Shown here: positions 39,667 to 49,880 of the stretch, piece after piece
How positions within the stretch are numbered: the first letter of the stretch is position 1
How the letters are laid out: every line of letters starts with the position of its first letter
From: Lycorma delicatula
Lineage: Eukaryota > Arthropoda > Insecta > Hemiptera > Fulgoridae
Assembly (NCBI RefSeq): GCF_047948215.1
Contig: NC_134455.1
Span: 295,777,647-295,841,646 of the forward strand
Direction of reading: 5' to 3'
Length of the DNA stretch: 64,000 nucleotides
Translations under genes and position numbers: made by a program
Notes under the pieces: model-generated
The model's input: the letters and a program-made list of their open reading frames with translations, nothing else
Database searches by the model: none
Told to the model about the DNA's origin: nothing

Positions 39667-40545
39667 CTTAGTAAGATTTTCTTTTGCTGCAGCACAAGCT
39701 TTCTTATATATTTGCAACTTTTTTCTTGCATTCAGATCATTAAAACAAATCTGTTTCCATGATTTGGAGACTGCTGAAACATTTATAAGATCAGTAACAG
39801 ATAAGTAAGAGAGTATTTTGGAGACGACACCATCATAACGATATTTTTCACCTAAAAGATATAAAAAATCAACATACTCAAATCCATACAGAGATATCCG
39901 TTGTAAAATATATTGTGACTGTACTTTTTTCCTTTCTATTCTATGTTTAACTATTTTAGGTGAAGCCGATAATGTTTGATTGATTATAGGTTCATTTAAG
40001 ATAATTGGCCTTTCACTTTTTTCTGAAGAATCATTACTTTCAGATTTGCATTTAAAATTGTTAATCCTTTCGGAAACAACTGATGGTAAACTGCAATCTT
40101 TTGTATCATCATAACATAGTAATTCTTCACAGTCCATATACACAGATTTTTCACATTCATCTAAATTATTTGATTTATCTATTTTTAAGGTATTAGGAAC
40201 AATCGGGGAATACCATATATCCATCATTTGCTGTTTATCACATTTCTTGTACGAACTACTGTGATGTATGTTGTAATCTTCTTGCACATGATAAGTATTG
40301 CTACAAATAACATTTGGTGTAATCTGTTCAGCCTCATTATCATTAATGGTGGTTGGTGTCAACAAGTAATCATGACTTCTATTTATTAAATAATTACTAA
40401 TACTTTTATGTGACTGTTCTCTTGATCCTGGTGTATTTGAAAAAAAGCCACTGTCTTGAGAATTTTCAAAACTAGACAGTAAGTTTTTACGAACTGAGCT
40501 ACTGCACGGAGTGACAGAGATAAATTTTTTTTCTTCATTTTCAAC
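39667..40545 (-). CDS. Rca1: Rca1/Emi1 (FBXO5-like) main exon: degron and F-box
   Basis: An 879-bp exon (293 codons) of the F-box inhibitor of APC/C. Emi1 proteins hold APC/C-Cdh1 inactive through S and G2 and are removed at mitosis by SCF-betaTrCP. Local residues 31-36 are DSGFFS, an exact DSGxxS phosphodegron, at 40455-40438. A Ser/Asn-rich region follows; near the end is the F-box, VVSKILSYLSVTDLINVSAV and SKSWKQIC, then a Lys-rich helix to AAAKENLTK. The acceptor is TTATTTCAG (right of 40545), the donor TAAG|GTATGT (39667/39666), phase 0 at both ends. The upstream exon with the start codon was not found and may lie beyond 40.6 kb. With the other two exons the product has 424 residues, close to Drosophila Rca1 and human FBXO5. 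Confidence 0.88.
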
Positions 40546-40804
40546 CTGAAATAAGAAACAAAAAATAGTATAAATTAACTTTTTAATGTACATAACATAT
40601 ATAAAAATACTTACATAGTAATTTTACTTCTACAAAGTATTATTTTTGTATGCAAAATAATAGCCATAGTAATACTAACAAGTATTACTAGTATGAAAAA
40701 GACTGCCGTATCTTTGCTTAGTCAAAGTAGCCACAATATGGCTGTTTTGTATTCACAGCAAAATCAATAACTCAAATGAATTGGAACCTAGGTCAGCCCA
40801 AATA

Positions 40805-40829
40805 TTTTTTTTTTTTTTTTTTTTTTTTT
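40805..40829. repeat. Poly-T run of 25
   Basis: Twenty-five T in a row just left of repeat copy C; on the minus strand it is a poly-A tract. Confidence 0.9.
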
Positions 40830-40910
40830 GATTATTCACTGGGTTTAATTTTTTTTAAATATTCTTGTTTAATTTTCTTTATTTAATTTTATTAGTGTGG
40901 GTTTTAGTTT

Positions 40911-41510
40911 TTACTTCCTTGTAAGAAGTAAAGTAAAGTAAAATTGTGAAAAATTTCGGTTTTCAGATTTCAACAGAAATATCCATTTTGAGTAGTTTCA
41001 GCTTGACATCTGTATATATGTATCTTGCATAACTCAAAAATCATTAGCTATAGAATGTTGAAATTTTGTATTTAGTACTGTTGTAAAATCTAGTTGTGCA
41101 CCTCCCCTTTTGATTACAATTGACTGGGCCAAAAATGTGTATACAGTCAGACCTCCAAATAAAGCGGGCTTTCAATTTTGAAACATTTGGATTTTAGACT
41201 TTTTCTTAACTACAGTAATAAGCCCTCGTTGAGAGCTTTTCAACAGTATATCATAAGTGGTACTTATTTTCTTTGGTTCGAGAGTTAGAGCCAAATTAAA
41301 TTTTAATTAATGAAATATGGATCTCACATTGGTTCGAATCAGACTTCATATACATAAATACTTTTTTAACTTTTTTTTTTTTACATTTAAATATATTGAT
41401 TTATTAACTTCTGACAATAAATAATTAAATAATAATACAAAAAAATCACAAGTTAGTAGTGAAATAAAATTTTATGTACTTTCCATTTTAATTCAAAAAT
41501 GTTTACTATC
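40911..41510 (-). repeat. 0.6-kb dispersed repeat, copy C (inverted)
   Basis: Opposite orientation to copies A and B. It starts ACTTCCTTGTAAGAAGTAAA, followed by TTTTCAGATTTCAACAGAAA, CTAGTTGTGCACCTCCCCTT, TACTTATTTTCTTTGGTTCG and CATTGGTTCGAATCAGACTT. The last contains GGTTCGAATC, identical to the start of the RNA polymerase III box B consensus, which hints at but does not prove tRNA ancestry. Confidence 0.75.
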
Positions 41511-41514
41511 AGAG

Positions 41515-41640
41515 TTAAATAATATTTAATAAATCAATATATTTAAATAAAAAAAGTTTAAAAAAATATATGTATATAAAGTTGGATTTGAACCAATGTG
41601 TGCATGGTTATGGATCTGATACGTTCTCACATACATTGCT
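41515..41640 (+). repeat. Dispersed repeat fragment D
   Basis: A short piece of the same family in the opposite direction to C: AATAAATCAATATATTTAAA, then GTTGGATTTGAACCAATGTG and GGATCTGATACG. It is continuous with C, giving a head-to-head arrangement. Confidence 0.5.
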
Positions 41641-41749
41641 ACTTGAGCAATGTGAAAAAATTAATATATAAAATTCTAAGGAAATTTAAACATTAAGTTT
41701 AATTGATCTTAGAATATTAGAATAATTTTATTTCCAAAGCCTACCTTGA

Positions 41750-41890
41750 TTTACCTTTTACACATTCTCAAAAATGATTAACCACAGAATATTGAAATTT
41801 TGTATTTAAGACTGTTATAACATCTAGTGGTGCACCTCCCTTTTTGATTGTAGTCAACTGGGCATTTGACATTTAGAATAATTGAATGTT
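41750..41890 (-). repeat. Dispersed repeat fragment E
   Basis: It matches the middle of copy C: AGAATATTGAAATTTTGTAT, GACTGTTATAACATCTAGTG, GTGCACCTCCCTTTTTGATT and CAACTGGGC, with the two ends missing. Confidence 0.65.
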
Positions 41891-42399
41891 ATGTTGGTAA
41901 TAAACCATGCATATATTTAATATTAATTGAAAATTATGATTAAGGACTATATTATTTTTGGATTTTCTTAGCAAAATCTTCTAAAAATTATATATTTATT
42001 TTTAAAAAAAATTTTATTTAATTATTTGACAGAACAATAAAATACAATGTTATATTGGAAGTAACTGTACATTTCTGAATTGTATTCAATTTAAAGTGAT
42101 TGTTGAAAACTATGTTATTAATTACAACTGGCATTTGAATTCAAATAATATATATATATTTTTTTAAATATTTGTTTTTACTAGAAAAATTATTTTCATT
42201 TACAATAAGAATGATTTGTAAATTATTAATTTCAAAATATTTACTCTATCCTTCAAATTTATATTTTTATTTAATAAAAAATTAAGTATCTCTCAAATGA
42301 AATCTTTTTCTTTTTGGGGAAGTGATTCTGGTTATAAAAAAATGTGATGAAATGATGAATATAGAGAAAATTTTAAAACTTGAGAATGTATACACAAAT

Positions 42400-43266
42400 A
42401 AAATCACAAGAATTTTTTCAAACCAACGAGCAATTAAATGATGATCAACTCCGACTTAGGGAAAATAATATTGTCTGACAATATCAGAGGAGTAATGAAC
42501 TAAAAGATAAGAATTTTTTGTAATTTATTAAAGATCGGGCATGTCTCAGTGTAAATGTTTTTCTTGTGAGGGCCTATTTTTCAGTCATTCTAGTTAACTT
42601 TAATGTAGATAAAATTAAAGAGACTTTCTATAGACTTTTTTTTAAAATTTACAATTATAATTCAAAATTTATTTGTAAAACTTGCAACTCTCGTATAAGT
42701 AAAGATAAAATATCTAATATATCTACTAGAAATGGATTGAAATTTGTTAATATACCAAATTGTTTGTAAATTCTTTCTACACTTGATGAGAGAATGTTTG
42801 TACCTTATATTAATTTCATGCAAATTAATCTTTAAAATGTTTTGTACAAAATCTACAACTTTGTTTAAAAGAAAGTGTAGTAAACATACCAGTTGAAATA
42901 AATGATGTTAAATGTATTGCTGAGAAATTTCGATCAGATGGTGACATTACAGCTAAAGTTAAAAAGACATTTTGATCACAAGAACAATTATATGTTTGAA
43001 ATAATCGCCCTGCTGTTGTCTGCAAAGCTCTACGTCTAACTGAAACGCCACTTTACAAGAAATACAATATCCAGATTGATGATAAATATTTACATCAGTT
43101 TCAGAATAACTATAATGAAAAAGTTTATTTCATAGTAGATAATTCTGATATTACTTATGACATAGCAGTATGCATTAGTCAAAATCATCTTTCACATGAT
43201 GTAGATTTTGATTTAGATTCTGAATTAGATGAAGTTATGTTAGTTGATAGAAATGACAAGATAGTT
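42400..43266 (+). pseudogene. Helitron DUF6570 and N-terminal part of the Rep/helicase protein
   Basis: Readable in shifting frames: DQLRLRENN, FNVDKIKETFYR, then the Cys pair CKTCNSRISKDKI and NGLKFVNIPNCL (the DUF6570 wording), LDERMFVPYINFMQI, LQLKLKRHFDHKNNYMFE, and toward the end DVDFDLDSELDEVMLVDRN. The order is that of insect Helitrons. The domain precedes the replication-initiator core. Stops follow NCL at 42767 and recur downstream. Confidence 0.75.
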
Positions 43267-43277
43267 AACAATATTAG

Positions 43278-43549
43278 GCCTCTTCATATCAGTCCGCCTG
43301 CTATTTTGAGCCTCTGCTTAATTCGTCTTTTATTTTGCAGAATCTGCCTAAGATAAGCGATTTCTCCAGTCCACCAATACACCATTCGTTTTCTAACTCC
43401 ATTGTGTATCTCCCTATCCATCTCTTGTTTTATTATATTAGCAAGGGTTTCTGGCGTGAGTTGTTCAGTAGCCGCTAATCTGATGGCAACCTTGCCTGTA
43501 ATAGCCTCAATCTGTTCTGCAGTGAATCTAGGAACAGTTTCTCGATCAT
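43278..43549 (-). mobile_element. 272-bp R1-like retrotransposon internal fragment with 11-bp target duplication
   Basis: AACAATATTAG is present on both sides (43267-43277 and 43550-43560). Between them the minus strand has one open frame of about 88 codons: DRETVPRFTAEQIEAITGKV, ATEQLTPETLANIIKQEMD, RKRMVYWWTGEIAYLRQIL, NKRRIKQRLK. The WWTGEIAYLR block is the conserved segment between endonuclease and reverse transcriptase in R1-clade elements. Neither the 3' end nor a poly-A tail is present. The Helitron frame resumes after the insert at NIRIIAPGQ. Confidence 0.8.
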
Positions 43550-43560
43550 AACAATATTAG

Positions 43561-44574
43561 AATTATAGCTCCAGGACAAAGAAAATTCCTGTACCTTGGC
43601 ATGCGGTAGAAGGTATAGATGAATTATGTTTACCTATGATATTTGATGGAGACAAAATAAATATTCCTGATTTTTGTATGGTTATCAGGCAAAATCAAAG
43701 ATTAGGCATTGGGATCAAAGTCATGCATACCAACTACGGTTCTTTTAATGGTTAAAAAGAAATTAGAAAAATCATGCATAGCTAGTTAAAATAGTTGTTT
43801 GTGGAGAACAAAGCGAATCGCATGTTTTAGACAGGATGATAAGTTAGATCAGGGTCATAAAATTTTAAAACAAATTAGATCTACGCCTTATTGGGAATCA
43901 AGGAAACATCGATGACACAGAAAAATCAGAATTAGTTACGCGAGCTCCAGTAACCTGTGCACGGTACTTCGATTACAAAGCAAATAAATTAAAGTTACTT
44001 TTAAGGTAAAAAAACAGTGTTTTTGATGAATATTTAGTTGAGGACAGTTACGAACGGGTAGAGTTTCAAGTACATTGATCTCTGCATTAACACACTTTTC
44101 TTTGGATTAAAGAAACACCTATGTATGATTCTTTCAATAGCAAAAGTGTAAAAGAAGCATTCTATTTATAGATAGATTTATAATTTGTAATTATGATGAA
44201 AATGATGTTTTTATGGCAGTTCAACATCATAGACATACTCATACAGGTTACAATGGTATAAAAAATAAAATTAAATGTTGATTTAATTTTCCACAATCTG
44301 TTATGAATAGAACAGTGATTTTTAGAGCCATTAAATAATGATGAAAAGACTAATGAAATTAAAAAAAACGTTGTCTGAAATTTGTAATTTAATGTTATAT
44401 TTTTAAAAAAAGCAAGAACTTGTTTCTTTTGAAGATATTTTTTTTAATTAAAAATAACAGAACAGTATATTTTACGTTACGGAGTTCATTAAAAAGAGCA
44501 AAGTATTTTTAAAACGTAGTAGTTAAGAAGTAAATATTAATTGTTATAATAAAACCATATTACATTGAGGCTAA
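43561..44574 (+). pseudogene. Helitron Rep region, first part, deleted and stop-ridden
   Basis: Landmarks: PGQRKIPVPWHAVEGIDEL (with PMIFDGDKINIPDF), IACFRQDDKLDQGHKIL, STPYWESRK, VTCARYFDYKANKLK, NSVFDEYLVEDSYERVEFQV, ETPMYDSFNSKSVKEAF, FIDRFIICNYDENDVF, VQHHRHTHTGY, FNFPQSVMNRT and, near 44480-44550, SSLKRAKVFLKRSS and EVNINCYNKTILH. The HUH signature that should follow EFQV reads H*SLH*H, so the metal-binding motif is destroyed. The segment expected between YWESRK and VTCARYFDY, which holds the first Rep motif, is largely missing. The frame is cut by the mariner at 44575. Confidence 0.75.
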
Positions 44575-45723
44575 TACGAGGTATGACTATTAAATCACAA
44601 AATACTAATGCTGCTACAGAACTGTGCATGTGCCAAATTCATATGACTGACAGCTGTGTAGCCTTCTCTTCCGATTGTTGCCACTCCAGTTTCTGTAGAC
44701 ATATTAGACTGGCCGTGGCCTTTGGATAACATCTGTTTTTTGTTTTGCCAAAAAAATGATAAGTGAAGACGTTGAAGATTATGTTCACCTGGATCGCCCT
44801 TCCACATCAGAAAATGATAAAAATATTTAAAAAAACTGGTAATCTCATCCGATCTGACTGTCGTTAACTACTCGTGCGATTGCTGAAACTGTAGGAATTG
44901 ACAAAGAATGCATAAAGCAAATTTTACATAACAATTTTAACATGCAAGAAGTGTGCATGTATATGGTGCCTAAAATTCTCATAATCGAACAAAAAGAAGC
45001 TCATGAATCTGTTTGTTATGACACTTTGAAAGCCATTGAAAATGACCCAAATTTCTTGGAAAGAGTGATAACATGTGATGAATGTTTGTTTTTCACTTAT
45101 GATCCAGAAACTAAGCGTCAGTCCATGCATTGGAAGGTCCCAACTTCACAGAGTTAAAAAAGCTCGAATGAGGAAATCAAAATCAAAGCGATGAATTGTT
45201 TTTTCGATATTCATGGGAATGTGTACCATCATTGAGTTACTGAAGGCCAAATTATTAATCAACATTGCTACCTTGAGGTCCTTGCTCAACTCTGTGAAAA
45301 AATAAGCAAAAAAAACGACCCGAATTGTGGAAAAACAAGTCATAGGTTCTTCATCAGGACAATGCACACACTGCGCTGTCGGTCAAGACGTTTCTAGCTA
45401 AGTATAACATCCCAGTGTTAGACCATCCGCCTTATTCGCCTGACCTGGTACCATGTGACTTTTATCTGTTCTCTAAGTTCAAATCTGCATTAAAAGGAAC
45501 ACGATTTCAAACCGTAGTAGCTGTTAAAGATAAAAGCAGCACACGTCTTGAAAGAGCTCACAAAAGAAGACTTCCAGCACTGTTTCGAACAATGGAAAAT
45601 TTGCATGGAGCATTGTAGTGATAGAGGAGGGGTGTATATTGAAGGGGATAATGCTCATATTTATAAATTTAAAATAAAACATTTTATAGCATTAGTCTTG
45701 TTATTTAATAGCCACACCTTGTA
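44575..45723 (+). mobile_element. Mariner transposon inserted in the Helitron Rep frame
   Basis: Terminal repeats: TACGAGGTATGACTATTAA at the left and TACAAGGTGTGGCTATTAA on the opposite strand of the right end, with TA at both borders. Length about 1.15 kb, short of the usual 1.3 kb. The transposase keeps VITCDECLFFTYDPETKRQS (first Asp), HQDNAH (second) and YSPDLVPCDFYLF (third), ending CSDRGGVYIEGDN. Two residues are missing after the second Asp (DNAHTAL for the usual DNAPAHTAL) and frameshifts and stops separate the blocks, while the N-terminal helix-turn-helix part is shortened. Removing the element rejoins Helitron EAN with DIQFVLEEYG. Confidence 0.85.
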
Positions 45724-46860
45724 TAGACATACAGTTTGTTTTGGAAGAATACGGTTAAGCATCGTACATAATTAACTACGTAGGAAAAGTGGATGCAGTT
45801 CTGTCTAAACCTTTATATGATGCAGAATCTGATTTTAATAATGATAATATTAGTCTAACAGAAAAATTTCAAAAAATTTCAACGTATTTTTGAATAGTAA
45901 TTTAATGGCACAACAAACAACATATCACGTTTTATCATTACCATTGTAAAAAAGTAGTAGTAGACAAACAATTTATTAACACAAGTCCAATAAATGAATA
46001 CGCTTTAATGTTAAAGTCTCTGGCTGAATTACTAAAATACTAAAATATTCGATTATAGGTGATGATGTATTAGATAAAGCTTTAGAAAATGCTCAGAATG
46101 AAATTCAGAATGTAGAAGATGAAGAAATTAACAGCTTCTTAGGTGATGAGTTATCTGGGCACTAACGAATTGGTATTTTACAACAAGATGACAAAGAAAT
46201 TTTTAAAGACAAATTTTACAATCGTTTTATACGCCCTAAAAAACTGTTAAATATAATGTCCAAATTAAATAGTTTACAACGTGAATTTGTAATACATCAG
46301 TTGAATTGTTTCAAAACACACAAATTACAATTAAAAATATTCTTAAGTGGTTCCACCAGGGTTGGAAAATCTACAGCAATTAAATGTTTTTACCAAATGA
46401 TTACTAGTTTATCACGATAATTTACCTGGTTCTGAAAAAGATAAATTAGTTGTTTTACTGTTTGCACCTTCTGGTAAAGCTGCCGTTTTAATAAATGGAA
46501 CAATAACATTACATACTGAGATTTTATATCCAGCATTGTCAGTAAAAAAAGCAAGGAGACTGTACAAAGAATTCATGAAATCCAAAAATATCGATTCCAA
46601 TCTAACGCCAATAATGAAAACCAGTATTTCATTAAATATTTTGAATAAATTAAAGTACCATATATTATGAAAACAATTTCTAGTAGTACCTGCAGAAGCA
46701 TTAACAATACGTAAAAGCCAAGGTCAGACTTTCAAAAACATATTTGTAGATTTTAATAAATCAAAGAGAATTTCACGGCCCATTCTATATGTGGCGCTAA
46801 GTAGGGTTACAAGGTTATCTGGGTTTAGGTACTTTTAAACCAACAAAATGAGTTAAATTA
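45724..46860 (+). pseudogene. Helitron Rep tyrosine motif and PIF1-like helicase
   Basis: Right after the mariner come DIQFVLEEYG*ASYIINYVGK and VDAVLSKPLY: the Y-I-I-N-Y-V-G-K text is the Rep catalytic tyrosine motif. Then TTYHVLSLPL, NRFIRPKKLLNIMSKLNSLQ, and the Walker A motif GSTRVGKST at 46349-46375, followed by LVVLLFAPSGKAAVLINGT and TLHTE. The C-terminal helicase blocks are VPAEALTIRKSQGQTFKNIF (46690-46745) and LYVALSRVTRLSGF (about 46788). In an intact element this SF1 helicase unwinds the donor strand for rolling-circle transfer. The middle of the helicase, between TLHTE and VPAEALT (motifs II-IV), is mostly deleted. Confidence 0.8.
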
Positions 46861-46929
46861 AATGATCCAGTTTTGTTAGAATTATATAGATTACAAACAC
46901 AAAAAACACTGAAATTATCATTTGACAAT

Positions 46930-47575
46930 TTAAAAGCAGTTAATGGAATTACGGTCATATATCAAAATATAAACTCACTATCTGCAAAGTTAATATTAAA
47001 TTAATATTAAGAGTTGAGTGGTATGACAGAGGTGATGTTTTAATAATTGCAGAAACACTGTCAAAATAAACTGAAAAATTTGAAATTCCTGATTTTGTTG
47101 AAATATTTATTTTCAACGTACATTGTTCTTCAAGAGGTATTATTTACTTTGCAAGAAAAGGAATTGATGTGGTATATCTGGAGCATACACTTGAAATACA
47201 AAAAAATCAAAATAAAACAGAGTATCATGTAGAATTTCTTAGCATTAAAATAGAAAATTATTGAATTATCAGTGGTTATAAATCTCCTTGTACAAATAAA
47301 CTTTTTGAGAAAATGACAAAGAATTAATAGTTATTCATGATTTTAATTTTGATATGAAATGTGAAAGAAAATTTAATGCAACTAACATTTTTAACAATTA
47401 TAACTTAATATCAATGCTACCAACTGATGTATCTACTACAGATTTAAATACGCAAATAGATGTTATATTTTCTACAAGTGTCTCTGTGGCAACAGTTGTA
47501 TATGAAACATACTTCTCATACCACAAACCAATATTTGTAAAAATCAATTTACAGAGCAATGATCTTGTGTAAGCA
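46930..47575 (+). pseudogene. Helentron endonuclease (EEP family) domain
   Basis: Blocks seen across frames: ITVIYQNINSLSAK (start), IIAETKSK-like and FEIPDFVEIF, SSRGIIYFARKGIDVVYLEH, IISGYKSPCTNK, then LIVIHDFNFDMKCERKFNAT (the usual GDFN has become HDFN), FNNYNLISMLPTDVSTTDL and NTQIDVIFSTSVSVATVVYE with YFSYHKPIFVKIN. This is the order of the apurinic-like endonucleases carried C-terminally by Helentrons, which resemble those of non-LTR elements. No reverse transcriptase follows, which separates it from a retrotransposon. Confidence 0.75.
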
Positions 47576-47819
47576 CAAAATGAACAATCATGGTTAATAA
47601 AACAAAATACAATTTCAAATTGTAGTACTAATATTAGTAATCATGAAGTTAGTACCTTAAAAGAAAATATTGAACTAAATTCAGTCGAGCTTTTAAATTT
47701 AGATGAAACAATTTTACAAATTGCTGATAAAGAGTGCTGTCGAAGATTCATAAAATAAAATTATTGTAATCGTTTATAAATTATATTTTTAGATATGAAG
47801 ACAAAATGAAATGTTCTAA

Positions 47820-48412
47820 CAGAAAATAATACAGTTTACAGTTCTAAAGTTTCATACTACTGATTTCCAACGAAACAAAAAACATGATGCTTTAAGAGAA
47901 AATTTCTCAGTAGTGAAAAGAGAAAGAGATGGATCATGTCTATTCTGTTCATTATGGCAATGTTTATTTGGGATACAAGAATTATATAAATGCATTAGAA
48001 TGCTATGTTGCTATATTTTTTACTAAAATTGGTTATATTTTGAACACCCTGATGTTCTAATATGGAAATGTAATCGAATTAATAAATAATACTGCGAACT
48101 TGGGGAAATTAAGTGCATACAAAAGAGATTGCAATTGCTGCTTCAAAAGATATTTATGTTTATGAAGAAATAAAAAGTGACGACATGAATAAAAGAAAGA
48201 CTTTAAGGGAATTACAAGGCAGATGTGATTCAGGGCTACTGAATAAAATTCATTTCTTGTTTACAAAAAGTACTTTCAACAATGACAATGATTCAGTGTC
48301 TTTAAAGACTACATCCATACTATATGCTGACGGTAGAACAAACATTGCTCATTATTCTGCAATTTTACCTAAAATTTTGAATGTCATTCTTTTGAAACCA
48401 AAGTATAGATGA
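47820..48412 (+). pseudogene. OTU-like cysteine protease domain of the Helentron
   Basis: Begins with a VKRERDGSCLFCSLWQCLFG block: DGSCLF is the OTU nucleophile motif (Asp-Gly-x-Cys). It continues with LYKCIRMLCCY, EHPDVL, then an uninterrupted run from 48113 (HTKEIAIAASKDIYVYEEIK), KIHFLFTKSTFNN, SILYADGRTN and IAHYSAILPKI, where His of IAHYS fits the catalytic His near the C-terminus. OTU domains remove ubiquitin; their role in Helentrons is unknown. Here the domain follows the endonuclease. Two or more frameshifts lie between Cys and His. Confidence 0.7.
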
Positions 48413-48526
48413 GATGTGAGACCTACTGAAAATTCACAAACTGTAGTAACTGTAATAAATTCAGAATAAATATACGAAGACAAAAACCCTACACCATACT
48501 AATTTTAAGCCCAGAAAAACATGTTT

Positions 48527-48527
<1 letters not shown>

Positions 48528-48571
<44 letters not shown>
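48528..48571. repeat. TA microsatellite
   Basis: (TA)n with one CA interruption, at the apparent right end of the Helentron. Confidence 0.9.
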
Positions 48572-48572
<1 letters not shown>

Positions 48573-48954
48573 GATGAAACATGATATGCGTGAATAGGTA
48601 ACACTTAATTTGGTTCTCCATTTTTCCTGTATAAATACATAATTTTTTTAATGCATTTTTTCAATCTAATTGATAATAAATATCGCTATAAAATTTAGTA
48701 ACCTCCTGTTTTATTTTGTTGATGGTTACATTATAATAATTTTAAAAACATAGTATTAGATAGATATAAGACTTTCATTTATTTAAAGAGTAATAAACAG
48801 ACTTTTACTCTATCCAAATATTTCATGTAAGATTGTTGAATTAATAATTTCATATATTGATATTGATAAAAACTAATATTTTAGCAACTGTGTAACTATC
48901 CACTTTATTAAAGAATTGGAGGATTATATATCTCACTTTCAAATGAAGTGCAGC

Positions 48955-49045
48955 AAAAAATGTGTATATGTAATTTCATAGGCGTACAAGAAATTCATGT
49001 GGTGTCCACATCAGATTTTTTTATAAAATATTAGGAAATAAGTAA
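48955..49045 (-). repeat. Dispersed repeat fragment F (left end only)
   Basis: The opposite strand matches the left end of copy B: AAAATGTGTATATGTAATTT, ATAGGCGTACAAG and GGTGTCCACATCAGATTTTT. Only the terminal ~90 bp are here. Confidence 0.65.
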
Positions 49046-49880
49046 TGTATATAGTTGGGAATTACAACAAATACGAACTTTCTATTGTGGTTTAAGAAAA
49101 TCAGTAGTAAAGTGCAGGTTTATAATATAAAACACTAAGCCATGAATGGTTAGGAGTAAAAAAATTTTGTGAAATGAAAATTCATTTTTTTATAAAATAA
49201 GGATTTATAACGATGAAATTAACCATGCAATTTGGGAATAATTGTATATGGATGAGGGAAAGATATGCCGTCTATTATATGACCAATCATTCAAGTTTAA
49301 GCTAAGCAAAAGTGGTGAAAAGTTACAAAAACAATTAATAAAATTTGAAGAACTGAATGGCTGGTTTGATTGCAAAAAAAAATCATATGTAATCAGCCCT
49401 ACAGGACAGTGATGTTAATGCAATAAGAGTAATAGAACAAAGAACAAAGAGCATATTGTTACAAGTAAAAGGATATAGTCAAACAAGTAATCCCTCCATT
49501 AAATAAAATTTAATATGATAGAATAAGTATTTAATGTTCTTAGACAGATAACTTTCATATACAATTTTCTAATAAGTTGAAAATTCTAAACAGCAATTAA
49601 AAAATGGTCCTCTATTGTTATTCAACTATCATATTTCTGCATCACTGTTAAAAAGTAGGATTTCCTATTATCTAATGCCTCCTAGAGACATCTTGTAAAA
49701 CTTTAGTTTTGCATCCTAAACCTAACCAAAAGAGAAAGAAAAACAAGAATAAAGCCATTACAAAACTTAAAAATAAGCATATTTTAAAGGAAATAAAGGA
49801 CATTCTGTTTGGGTTTGGCTAAAATTAATATGAATATTCTTTTGGTTTTATTTGAGAAATTAAACAAGTTTTAGCAATAA
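49046..49880. other. AT-rich sequence, no clear gene
   Basis: A short frame near 49300-49400 reads KSGEKLQKQLIKFEELNGWF, faintly like transposase N-termini, but nothing around it supports a family. The remainder may be the 5' part of the Penelope-like remnant. Confidence 0.35.

Larger units (their letters stand above)
42350..48520 (+). mobile_element. Helentron-type Helitron, decayed, with two nested insertions
   Basis: A rolling-circle transposon whose long open frame is readable in pieces: DUF6570/Helitron N-terminus (42.4-43.3 kb), Rep region (43.6-44.6 and 45.73-45.8 kb), PIF1-type helicase (46.2-46.85 kb), endonuclease/exonuclease/phosphatase domain (46.9-47.6 kb) and OTU-like cysteine protease (47.8-48.4 kb). 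A Rep/Hel protein with endonuclease and OTU domains is the hallmark of the Helentron group. A 272-bp R1-like fragment (43278-43549) and a mariner (44575-45723) are inserted. The Rep core has a deletion and every domain has frame breaks, so the element is dead. Outer ends are approximate; the right end runs into a TA microsatellite. Confidence 0.8.
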
